Source of the DNA: Sarcocystis neurona
Taxonomy: Eukaryota > Apicomplexa > Conoidasida > Eucoccidiorida > Sarcocystidae
Length of the DNA: 64,000 bases
Assembly (NCBI GenBank): GCA_000727475.1
Contig: KL647298.1
Location: 215,665-279,664, forward strand
Direction: 5' to 3'
How positions within the stretch are numbered: position 1 is the stretch's first letter; the number at the start of each line of letters is the position of its first letter. The notes under the pieces are model-generated. The model was not told the DNA's origin. It saw only the letters and a list, made by a program, of their open reading frames with translations, and ran no database searches. The translations under genes were made by a program, and so were the position numbers. This document shows, piece after piece, positions 33,903 to 45,400 of the stretch.

Positions 33903-34098
33903 GTAGAGGATAGAAAGAGAAAATCGAAGAAGACATACACCAGGGAGACTGCCTCTACACCCTGGAACCTGCACCTACCGCTACTGCAACATCTGTGGCA
34001 ACCTGCGCAGCGGCTGCTGCACGTATGCTGGGCGCACAACGGTACCGCAACACCGACGCTGTGGTGTATATACACCACATACATATATATATATACAT

Positions 34099-35272
34099 AA
34101 TATGTGCAGTTTAACAGCAGATAAGTGAACAGATAGAAATAAGTGTGAAAATGTCAAGTGATGTACTTACACGAAGCTCTGCGTATATTTGTAAGCCTCT
34201 ACAAAATTGCCAAGAATATCCTCAGGACATTGTTGCTGTACCACCGAACCATACACACACGCGGGAGGGCATGCGGATCTATATATCCTTGTCTTTTATA
34301 TGTATGCCGAGTAAACGGAAGAATCACCTGGAACTTCGTCTTGCAGGAAAGACTACGCGTGACGCTGCTACAGCAGCTGCTGCGTGGTTGCTGCAGTCCC
34401 TACAGAATTTCCTCTTTCAATCCTCATCGTACAGATATACGTATATATGTGTGATTCCTTGTGTTAACAAAAGGACGCTAGCAGCGCTTGGTAGTAATGA
34501 AAGGTGCACGCGCCCACTGCATGCAGGATCTTGTGTTGCAAGAAAAGTAGCCCTGCATTTGTCCTGTCGATTCAACAGCAGGTGCTGCTGTTGTGGCACC
34601 TGCTCCAGGAGCGGAGCTGCCTCGCTGCCGTACGACAGCGCAGCTTTTTCGTTCGAGGAATATTTTGTTTCTCTTCCACCGGCTACAAGAAATAACTAAA
34701 AAAGAGGTCCGAAGAGGTCCTAACGTAGACGCACTAGTCAAGTGGATGTGTTATTTCGTATTTTGCACTATTTACACGTATAGATATACGTATGTGTGTA
34801 TGTGCATGCGTCTACGACAGGCTTGTGGGTAAGAACTGGTGCCAGAGCGCCACGACGCAGAGGATATTTCTGTTGCATACAAAATCCTCCTGGAAACTTA
34901 CTGCGGGAGCCGTCTGGTGGAGTGTTTGTACACCCGGACCACAGGAGCATCCTTTCACCGTTCCTAGGACTCCGCTGCGGCTAGCGCTACTTGTGCGATT
35001 CACTTCTGTAACTTCGCTAATGCCAGCGACTTTTGAAGTCGGGACGACCCGTAGCGCTAGCAGCTTTATATGTGTGGTCCTGCTGACAGTGCTGCTGCCA
35101 GATATGTGAATCTCGTGAAGGCTCCTACTACTAGCGCTACTGCGCTACAAGTCTTCTCCTATATCTACTGGTCTCACCGCTGCTAGAGGACACTGCACGT
35201 CTACTTTACTGCCACTGTATTTCTCCGGAGACATGGGTCAGCACAACTCCCTGAAGATTATATTTTCTTTAG
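34099..35272. other. No gene assigned; weak coding islands
   Basis: Plus-strand fragments worth noting: an ATG at 34151 followed after 40 bases by GTAAGC; a frame AATAAAAWLLQSLQNFL around 34365; and AARYVNLVKAPTTSATALQV around 35085-35145 after a CTGACAG acceptor. None could be joined with confidence. Confidence 0.3.
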
Positions 35273-35566
35273 CGCAACAAACATTCCTCCGAGGATCACT
35301 ATCACTCCTTTACCAGCACTGCTGCTGCTATTTCCACCAACGCTGGCCGTAGCACTAAATGGGCTGCGTTGCCTGCCGCTGCGACAACTGGTGACTACTG
35401 TTGTTTTAGGCCTGCAAGCAGTGGTCAGGGCCTTTATAATGCTGCGCCTGCCTACACAGGGAGACGGTTGCATGCCAGTGGGAGTGGCAGCGTACGCTTG
35501 TTAACGGACGAAGACCGGTCACAATACCCGGCTTGCAGCAAGGAGGATCATGACCGCAAATCCTGA
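35273..35566 (+). CDS. Candidate terminal exon, unknown protein
   Basis: The acceptor TTATATTTTCTTTAG is excellent. The frame gives 97 residues of non-repetitive sequence (RNKHSSEDHYHSFTS, GLYNAAPAYTGRRL, VRLLTDEDRSQYP, KEDHDRKS) and ends at TGA 35564-35566. No homology recognised. Upstream exons are not identified; the AARYVNLVK segment near 35085 is a possible neighbour. Confidence 0.4.
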   Translation, partial: RNKHSSEDHYHSFTSTAAAISTNAGRSTKWAALPAAATTGDYCCFRPASSGQGLYNAAPAYTGRRLHASGSGSVRLLTDEDRSQYPACSKEDHDRKS

Positions 35567-38138
35567 CACTCTGAAGGAGCACTGCTGCTGCATCAGCGCC
35601 CGCAGTCCACAAATTACGCATAGCTGTCATGCTGCATATACGTCTATATCAATCTCTCTGTAAATAATATACACATATATGTACACTGCGAAAGTGCTAG
35701 TATATTATATATGTAGGCGCAAACGGCGTTGCACCCTGCCTATATTGCCCCAGCAGCGTCATAATAAAACAGATGTTGACGTACAGGGGAGTATACGAGT
35801 CTCGGCATATTGATGCAGGTTGCGTCTCCGCATGCAGGTGCATGGTGCCGCTTTTAAGTTTTAATTGAAGCGGAGCAGCGCGCGTAGGGTCGTCTCTGCT
35901 GTCGTTGTGACAGCACGACAAAAGCACTGCTGCTCCTGGTGCGCCCGTGTCGCAAGTGCTGCTGCTGCAGCGCCACGCAACATCGCTGAGGTTCTCCGCA
36001 GCAGCAGCCCACGAAGAGGGCTACGAGTTTCTCTTTTCTACGACCACCTCTACATACGCGTATACACAACCGCGCACATCCGTATATAGATAAACATAGC
36101 TATATAAAAAAAGACATATATATATGTATACAAAAACAGACATGTTTTAACAGACACAACCTACACAAAAACACGTACGTATTTATTCAAAAAAAGGACT
36201 TATACAGCGTGTTTCTACAGGAAAGACAATGCAGCAGACAGGCGACACACGCACCGTGCCGCCAGTAAGTGGGGTGTACAACCACCCTAGTAATTTTGTG
36301 GTGCATGTGTTTTACACCTCAGAAACCACAATCGACGCGGAACATCAACGTCATGTCCAGAAAATACATGTATACACGCCGACCTGGAGGGCCTGTCCTC
36401 GTGTGCATGTCCGTACACAGATTTATACATACAAGAGTGCATCAGAAAACAAAAGGCGGCGTAGAACAACTTTGTCTCACGGAAGAAAAGGGTATGTGCC
36501 ACTACATTATAGATTTCTTCTGCCTGCGCAGAACTAGCTCATGAAAAAAATTCTCCTATGTATCCTAGCCGCTTGTATCAACGGGTGCAGACAGAAGTAG
36601 ATCTGTCCAACAGTTCTCCTGCCTGACGTTGCTCTAGCGCTCCACCCCACTTCTCATCGGCTTTCTTCTACAGAAACAACGCACGCAGTTGTTGGCTGTT
36701 TGACTTACTCACGGTCTACCACTTCTTGAGAAAAATAACTGGGCAAAAATTCTTTCTTTCAAACGCTCCCCGCCTGCTCTTCTTCTCTTCCTTCTCTCCG
36801 AATGTTTCTTCTTCGTGCCGGTGTCCGTCTGCTGCTGTGCCGCTGCGTCACTGTCAAGAGCTTCCTCACCACCACGGGAGCAACTGCAGTCACCGCTTCT
36901 TCCTGCTGCGCGTCTGCTGCTGCTACTGACGTCGCTCTACTGCCCCTGCTGCTGTAGCGCTGTTGCTCGCCGGGATGGGCTGCAGCTACTGCTGCGCTCC
37001 CGCTGCTGCTACTGCTACTGTTCTGCTATTGCTGCTGCTCCTGCTTCTCTGCTGCGTTGCATCTTGTGGGGCTGCGCTTCCCCTTTTGTCTCTCTTGCGG
37101 CTGCCCTGCTGCACGTGCGAGCGCTCTCTCTCTGCCGTCCCTGTCTGATCGAATGAAAAAACGGAAACCGCCGCTTCCGGAGGAAAAATTCTCCCTCTCC
37201 TGTCATTGTACCCCCTGGTGTCCCCTCTGCTGCTGCTGCCGCACTGCTACTGCTGCGGCCACCGCGCTCCTGCTGTTGCGCTGCAGAATCGGTTACAACA
37301 AGGACGTCGTTGCATGCAAATAATTTGCCTTGCCTTCAGCAAAATCCTCCACATATCCTCCGGCTTCTACTAGCTGCTGCGCTGCTGCTGCGGCGCTACT
37401 GCGCTACTGCTGCTGCACTGCTGCTGCTGCGCTGCTGCTGAACCGCAAGCGGCGTCAGTCCTACGGTTGTAACTACCACAGGCGTCTAAAATATAGCGTA
37501 CACCTCAAAAGCATTCCCAGTATCGTAGCACACGCGTATTTCTTTATCCCTTGCGCTCTATAAACGAATAAATGTATCTGAGAAATCTGGACATCCCCGT
37601 TGAACTTTTATTTAACTCCGAATTCGGGTGTATGTACACTTCGTACAGATATGTGGACACAGCAGGACGTACTGACGGGGACACGCGACGCTTCGTAACT
37701 TCGTAAACTCGTCTCTCCATCTGCACTTACACATCAAATGCATATATAATATATACATATATATACATGTATATATATATGCATATATATACATACATAC
37801 TATACTTATATATGTATATTATATATATATATACGCGTGCGTGTGTGTATGTTTCTCTCTCTATATATATATATATATGTATATATTGAGGTAGACGGTC
37901 TTCTATATCTGTCAATATACTACACCACGACCGCATATATATACATGCATTTAGATGAAAATCGATCTGTCTACACTTTCGTTCTCTTTGTCACAAATAC
38001 ATAAACAATTTTTGAATGTACAGGCACATGTGCCTTCCTGCACATCGTCTATACATTTGCATGCATGCTCGCATTTACGACCCACGCTTGGACAAGGCGT
38101 CATACATCGTTTCACCGGTATTCCTTCAAGCTGTACAC

Positions 38139-38175
<37 letters not shown>

Positions 38176-38570
38176 GCACACATACGTCTACGCCCGCTTA
38201 TATCTACCTATCCCTTTCTCTGTCTCGTTCTCTATGGATGATATACCGCTAGAGAGAGAGCGACACATACATATATATATATATGATAGTAGAATATAGG
38301 TGCCGCAGGTACTACATCAGTTTTCTCTCAAGCTATATATGCTCCTGTATATATATATATATATGCTGGCACACACACGTCTACGCCCGCGTATATCTTC
38401 TCTCTATACCTCTGACTCTCTCTCTCTCCATATATATATATATATGTGGGATGTGAGTGCCGCATTTATTGTGTCGCCACCGGTCTGCGCGCGTCTTATC
38501 TCGACTGGGCGCCAGCAGCAGGTCTGCTTTCTTCGGCATATCTCCGCCCGCTGCACTCCCCCCCCTGCAG
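35567..38570. other. AT-satellite and CTG-rich intergenic/intronic DNA
   Basis: CTG-rich at 36810-37280 and 37375-37445; AT satellites at 37740-37890 and 38130-38450. A 102-codon plus frame (36229-36537) overlaps an equally open frame and is not convincing. A short frame ending GYNKDVVACK at 37323 follows a CTGCAG acceptor-like site. Confidence 0.3.
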
Positions 38571-38770
38571 CCGTTTTTCTTGACGTCCACGTTCGTGAAC
38601 AAAAGAGACGCCGGCACTCTTTGTGCCGCATTTGCCCTTCTGGCGGCTTCTTCTTCTTCTTATCCTTGTCTTTTCGTCTCAGCAGCAATGAAGGCGTGGC
38701 CTTCCTGCTCTTCCGCCCGGACGCCTACGTACGCCTGCGGCTCACTGCTTCGAGACAGCATGCTCGATGA
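38571..38770 (+). CDS. Candidate terminal exon, unknown protein
   Basis: A strong acceptor (CTGCACTCCCCCCCCTGCAG) precedes a phase-1 frame reading VFLDVHVREQKRR, a CxxC pair (CRIC), a Phe-rich stretch and NEGVAFLLFRPDAYVRLRL with alternating hydrophobic strands, ending at TGA 38768-38770. It would be convergent with the hydrolase gene. The opposite strand is also open and plausible (EPQAYVGVRAEEQEGHAF, then KKADLLLAPSRDKTRADR in a second frame), so strand is uncertain. Confidence 0.3.
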
Positions 38771-38879
38771 CATGTAAAAGGAAGAGGAAGCACCAGCAGC
38801 CGGAGCAAACCGGGACGCCGTCCCCTCTTCCCTCCCAAGCAGCAGAGAAACAAAAATTTTGCGCAGCACACCACTGCTC

Positions 38880-39400
38880 CTCGGCTCACCTCGCTGTCTT
38901 CCCCTCCTTCTGCTGCTGCCGTCTCTGCTCCTCCCTCACCTTCTCCTCCCTCTCCTCGTCTGCCTCCTTTGCTCCGGCTGCTGCCCTGCTGCTGCTGCCC
39001 CGCTGCTGCTGCCCCTTCCCATTCTCATCCTCTGCTGCTGCTGCCCCCGGCTTCTGCTGCAGCCTCTCCGCAGCACTGCCGCATATCTTTTTGCTGACGT
39101 ACTCTGTCGCGTCTCTCCCTTCGCCTCTTCACCGTCCTTTCCCTTTTTGTCCTCCTCTTCCTCGTCCTTCTACTCCTCACAATCTCCTCTACTGCGCCCT
39201 TCCCTGTTCTCCTCCCCTGCTCTCTTCTTCTTCCCTTTTCTCTCAATCACGCTCCTCCCCCCCTCTTCTCCTCTCCGAGCACTCACGAGCTGCTGCTGCT
39301 TCTCCTCTCTTCTCTCCTCTGCCGCTGGTGACGTCCCGTCCTTCTCTCTCCCTTCTCCGCTGGCAGCGCGTCTTTTCCTTCTCCACCTTTTCTCGACTTT
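38880..39400. repeat. Polypyrimidine (plus)/polypurine (minus) block
   Basis: Dominated by TCC, CTTCTCC and CTCCTC runs with CTGCTG islands, just downstream of the hydrolase stop codon (minus strand). Probably its 3'UTR or intergenic spacer; Ser/Leu/Phe and Arg/Glu frames here are compositional. Confidence 0.65.
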
Positions 39401-39411
39401 CGCCGTTGCCT

Positions 39412-42400
39412 CTAAACTTTGGCCGAAGGGGCGTTCTTTTTGGCCACTGCCTCGATAAATTCCGCTGCGACGCGCGCGTGGTAGCAGCTGCCCGCCGAGC
39501 GACTAAGCAGCAGCCAATCTTCGGCAAATAGCGCATGCCCTCCCTTCTCGGTGACGGCGAAGGTAATGTTGGGATTTTCCCTCGGGATGGCCGCAGCAAC
39601 GCGACAGAGAAGCGACGCGTCAAGCACCGGGTCGTCCAGCGCGTGCAGACACAGCAGCGGCACAGGAACCCGCAGCAGGGCCTCTACGCAGCGAACGCGG
39701 CTGTAGTACGCCGCGGAACATGCCTGTTCACAAAGTGATAAGTGGGTCAGGAAGTCCAACGCCCGCAACGACGACGCACTCGCCTGTGTCGCAGGGAAAA
39801 AAAAGAGAAAAAACGCAAAAAAACGACATGCACACACACCCCCTACATACACACATATACATACATACACATACATACACACACAATACACACACAATAC
39901 ACACATACATACATACATGCACGTCCGTACATTACATACACATACATAGATACACTCATATACATGCGTATACAGACATACATACATACATATATACACA
40001 TACAATTACATACGCACATCCATACACATACAAATACATACATACATATACGTCCATATATTACATATTTACATACATAGATGCACACACATACATACAT
40101 ATACATAGACACATATACGTCCATACATTACATATATACATATCCACACAGACACACATACAGCGAGCCTGGATGTCACACATACACGCACAAACAGAAA
40201 CGGAAGCTGAAGCGGAAGGGAGAAGCGACAGCTCCTACGGAGAGACACAGATATACGCATAAGGACATAAGTGATTTTCCGGAAGAAGACACAACAGAGA
40301 AGAAAGGATAGCAGCCGCAATCGATCGAGGCAGAAATGAAGAAGGAAACGTGAGACAAACAGCAAAAAGTGAGGAGGCACAAGTAGAGGAAGCGGTCTGC
40401 GTGGAGAGGAGGGCAGCAAAAGCGAGACGTGCGGGTGAAGCACAGAAGAAGCGAGAGCCGCGCGCGCGCGCTTGCACGAGAAACAGCAGGACGCCCTTCC
40501 TCCCCACGCTCATGCCCTTCCTCCCCACGCACATGCCCTTCCTCCCCACGCACATGCCCTTCCTCCCCACGCACATGCCCTTCCTCCCCACGCACATGCC
40601 CTTCCTCTCACGTAAGCCTTTTCGTATAGAGACCGACGTATCCATATATATACATATATATATATATATGGACAGACATCCATATGTAGGGCCTGCTCCA
40701 AAGACGCAGTCTTCCGCCAGATCACGTACACTCCTGCGTTGCTCCGTATACACAGCAGAGACAGAGAGAGCGAGAAGGAGAGTGCAGCAGCTACACGCAT
40801 GCAGGAGAGGTCGACTTTTGGTCTGTTTTCTTCTTCTTTTTCACAGAGACACACACGGCCCAGTGCTGCCCCACACGTGTGGGTCGAAGAAAGTAACTCC
40901 TTTTCTGCAGCTGCATGTGTGGCCCGGCGCGCAGACGCAGTTGCCGGAGCTAAATGTGCGGCTGCTGCAAGGCAGCCGTCCTTCTCCTGAAGCAATGCGC
41001 CTGACGATCGACCGGGAAGCTGCTTAGACGTGGAGGGTCGCGACAGCCCAAGCTTCCGCATTTTCTGCGTCGCAGACGTCGAGCAAAACAAACGTCCCGC
41101 AACTACGCGCTGCGCCTGGCTCGAACACCTCTTGAAAAAGGGCTGAGTTTCGTAGAACGACAGCAAGAAAACCGTCGGTCTCTACTTGCGAAGCACACAC
41201 ACGTCTACCGACCCCTCGCTGAAACGGGCTCTACACTCTGCTCCTCTTCATCCGTCGCACACCCGCGTCACACATACGCACACATATATGGAGACTGTAT
41301 ATCCGAGCACACATCTATAACATATATATACACTTATATATACATATAGACAGATACATATACAGAGGCGGAAGACGGACTACCCTGCTCCTATTCATCC
41401 CTTAAACACACGCACACACACACGTATACGAAGATTGCATACCCAGGGCGACATATAATGTGTATAAATATATATGGATTCATTCAAATATGTATAGAGA
41501 AACAGAAGACTATTACCAATAAGAAACCAGGCTTGACACTCAAAGTTTTACTCATCCGCCTGCCGGAGGGTACAAATCGGCAGAGGGGCGCATGCATCTC
41601 TATACGTATATATATGTTTTGATAGTAAAGCTTTCCTCTTCACGCCTATGGAACGATTTGTCAAGAAATACACCGAGAGCTGCCCCTGTGTCTCGTCAAT
41701 TTCGACACGCACGTAAAGAAATGCATCGCCCTGCGTCTTTTCTTCTCTCCGTCTCTGTCTCACAGAAATCTGCTGCGCGTCTCTTACCATTTGAGAGAGA
41801 TGGATCAGACCCTCATCTATGCCACGCGAACGGTACAACGCGCAGGGCTCCTTCCACTGCCTTTGTTTATAAAGTCTCGCGATCGACTGTCTGCAGAGCC
41901 ACGCCGTCAAACTCCCCGAGCCATCTAAAAACCCCAAGCTACTGCAGCACAGCACACACCATCACCAGCAGCAGCAGAGACACCAGCAGCAGGAGAGACA
42001 GCAGCAGCAGAGACAGCACGAGAAAAAGGGGCAGCAGAGCAGCAGAGCAGCGGCGCAGAGACGGGCGCAGCAGCGGGGCAGCAGCAAGAAAAAGTTGGCA
42101 GCGCCCGAAACATCAGCAGCAGCAGGACGACCAGCAGCAACAGCACAGCCAGCAGCAACAGCAGCACACCAACACACACAAGGCGAGAACGGCGTCACGA
42201 TTTTGACGTAGCACGTCCCGGGTTCCTGTGCAGACGAACCCAGCAGTATCGACTCCTGCAATAGCTGGAGTCTGCTGAACGACCGTGGGACACAGGCGAC
42301 AAATCGCACGCAGGACGAGGACGCAGAAATGAAAGAAAATATAAACGGATACGGACAGGAAGAAGAACAAGAAGAAGAGGACGGAATACGGCGATGCAGA

Positions 42401-45400
42401 AACATTTTAAGCCAACGCCAGTGCCCCGGCGAAAGTTCGTATGCAGCAGGCATCTACTTAGGTTCGAGCCTCTACTGGCGAACAACACCCGGAGACCTCC
42501 TACTGACCCCGCACACCCACATCAGCACATTCGAAAAAGAGAGGAAAACGAAGCGTCACGTCATATATATATATATATATTTATGTACGCATACATATAT
42601 ATGTATATATGTACGTGAGTAAAAATAGTCCCCAGCCCGTGCGTCGCAGTTGAAACAACCCGCCTCCTCGGCCAGCAAAAGCAGCAGGAGCAGCAGCAAC
42701 TGTCCCACATGCATTTCTGCAGGAATTCAGCGGAACCGAGCCTTCAGTTAATCCTCTGGTCAGGTTTCCCCTCACAGAGAGCAGCACTTTCCTACATGAG
42801 GAAGTGTACATACGTGAAGGCTTTCACCATACACAGATGTGTCTGTTTATCTGTAAGTACACATATACATATAGATGCATATATGTATGGAGATATATGT
42901 ATACGCGTATAGATAGATACGCATATACACAACTATACACATATATATACATACGTCTTCATATACGTATGTATACACAGGTACTCACGTGTGTGTATGT
43001 GTCTCTCAAATACGTCAATATATATGTGAAAGCCCATACATGTATATATATACGGGTGTATATATATTTATATGTGTCTACACTCCCCAGTTGCCCCGAT
43101 CTGCTGCCGTTTTTGGTCTGCTTGTCGCTCCATGCTTCTTCGGGTGTTTTTCTTCTCGTTTTGCTGCCTGATGAGGAGACAGCAGAGACCTGCGGCACGC
43201 AAGCGGCGGTACGGAACTGCAACCGGCACTCGGGCCTGCGGAAGAACTCGTGCCGTCGCAACCCCACGATGAAAAGTAGACACGTCCTCGGCGGTCGCCG
43301 GCGGCTCCTGCACATTGCTGCCTGATGTTCCCGTGTTCCCGCCTCTACTTCACACAACTGCCGCTAGCACCGCGACCCACAAAAACGACACCGCCGCTGC
43401 AGCAGCACTCCCCAGCTGCGCCACTCCACCACTCCACCCCGCAGATGCAGACACCCCAGGCTGCTGCAGCAGCAATCCGCGCGGCTTGCGGCTGCGCCAC
43501 ACTCTAGAAATAGAATACACAGCTGCTGTAACCGTACCTTTCTAGACACAGAACGTTAGACACGGTCACTGCGCCCTTCACGAGCGGCAGCACCGACAGC
43601 AAAAAGCAATTACTTGAAGGAAGGGCGCAATTGCGACTGCTGCTGTCGTCCGAAGGAGGACGGTCGCGAGAAGTCGCGTCCAAGCAGCGCCTGTGTGCGC
43701 GCTGCTGCCCATGCAGCTCGGTGTCACGACTTCCTCCTGCTGCTGCACCTCCTGCAGCAGACGACGCGACAGTTTTTCTTTCGCCCTTGTTCGATCCTGC
43801 AGCACCCTCCATACCGCAGACGGCATCCCGGGACCCCACGCTACGCTGCTGCTGCTGCTGCCCACTAGCGCGACAGGACGGCCTCTCCTCTTCGCCTGCA
43901 GACGCCTGTTGTTGGGCTGCACGCGACTGCAGACGCAGGCAGCCAGAAAAACACCGGTTCTCGCCTCCGTCTCCTTGTTCCGTCCCCGTCTCGCACGACT
44001 GCTGGCCTGGTCGCCTGCCAATTTCCTCACGACTACATGTATTCGTCTGCTGCTGCCGCTCGTGCAGTGGACCCTTCCGAAATATCTGCTGGCTCCGCTG
44101 AACTGCCTCATAATCCCCTTTCCCGTCGTGGTCCTGTTGCCTGCTGTCCTGTCCCTGCTGCCTGTTCTCCGGCTGCGCTTCCCCCCTACGCTGCTGCTGT
44201 TCAAGCAGCAACTTCAACGCGCCTAGGCGCCCCAGGAAATTTGTAACGACGCAAGCTCCCATTGAGAAAGCAACGAAATACAAATCCTTTTGGCACTGCG
44301 GACGCACGCATGCGGGGAAAAATCCATGCACAAGCCCCGCAGCATGAGCTGCGCGTGAATTTGCGCTACTTGTTGCGCACGCAGATGCACCCCATGCGCA
44401 AGCGCGTGCATCACGTGGGCAAGCGTAACCCGCATGATCTCTGCATGCACTTGTTGAAAAGTCGCAAGGGCACGCCTCCGAGTTTCCCCAGGCCCCTATA
44501 CTCTCTGCCGCGGAGCACAGGGCCACCCCACAGCCTCCGCTGCTACTGCCACCTGCAGCAGCAGCTGCTGCTGCTGGAGCCCCAGGAGCTGAGGCAGCCG
44601 TCACCGCTGCAGCGGCAGCTGCATTAGCAGCAGGCGACCCCGTCGTCGACGCAGGGACACAGATAGTCGCTGCAGAAGGCGCAGACGCAGCAGCTGCAGC
44701 AGTAATCGCAGCCCCCGCAGCAGTTGCAGCAGCACGCGCGTGGGAAGAGGGGTCGATCCCGACGGCCGCAGCAGCACGTGCAGCAGCCTGAGCAGAATGC
44801 ATGCAGTGGTCCCGCAGTACCACCTGCAGCGCAGCTTCTAAATCATCAGAAGCCGTCAAGTCGGTGGGGCGGGTGCATATCGGCACTTCAACGCCTCTTA
44901 GACAGGTAAGAAAGTAGCAGCAGAAATCTCGCTGCACCGCTGCCTCGCAGACGGCCTGCAGATGCGCGTCACTTCCGCGGGCCCCAATGCCTGCAGCACG
45001 GCACACACCGCAGCACGGCAGGACGAGGACGAAGGAATTGCCTCGCAGCGACACTTCCACCTCCGCATCGGCGTTCATGTATGCGCAAAGATGATATCCA
45101 CATGCAGCTGCAGGGCCGCGTGCGACTTGACTGCCGCCTTCCGCTGCTTCCACACACAGACCTCCTTCGTCTACTCCCACCCGGTGCACATGAAAAAAGT
45201 AGACATGCGGAAAGCCGCATGCAGACCGTGTCCGTCCGCAGGTGTGGTAATTACCACACTGGCATGTACATATATATATATATATATATACAAATTTATG
45301 TGCAGCACACACACACCTCCTCTCTACATGTGTATTAATATATATGCCTCTACACACCTACTTCTACGTACACATATAATACACATCCACACGAACACTT

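Larger units (their letters stand above)
39784..41787 (-). other. Hydrolase intron 3
   Basis: 2,004 bp, GTAAGA to CACAG. It contains a CATACA microsatellite, a 21-bp minisatellite and purine-rich DNA. Plus-strand frames here (including one ending near 41027 that reads LPELNVRLLQGSRPSPEAM) are intronic relative to this gene. Confidence 0.7.

Noticed and set aside
40350..41027. 225-codon plus-strand frame ending at 41027
   Set aside because: It runs through a minisatellite and lies in hydrolase intron 3; the C-terminal part looks coding-like but has no start, family or partner exon.
43068..43357. Extra hydrolase exon with a basic QQNEKKNTRRSMERQ-like frame
   Set aside because: Exons ending 43538 and starting 41938 already join in phase and match the family, and no in-phase donor was found for this segment.
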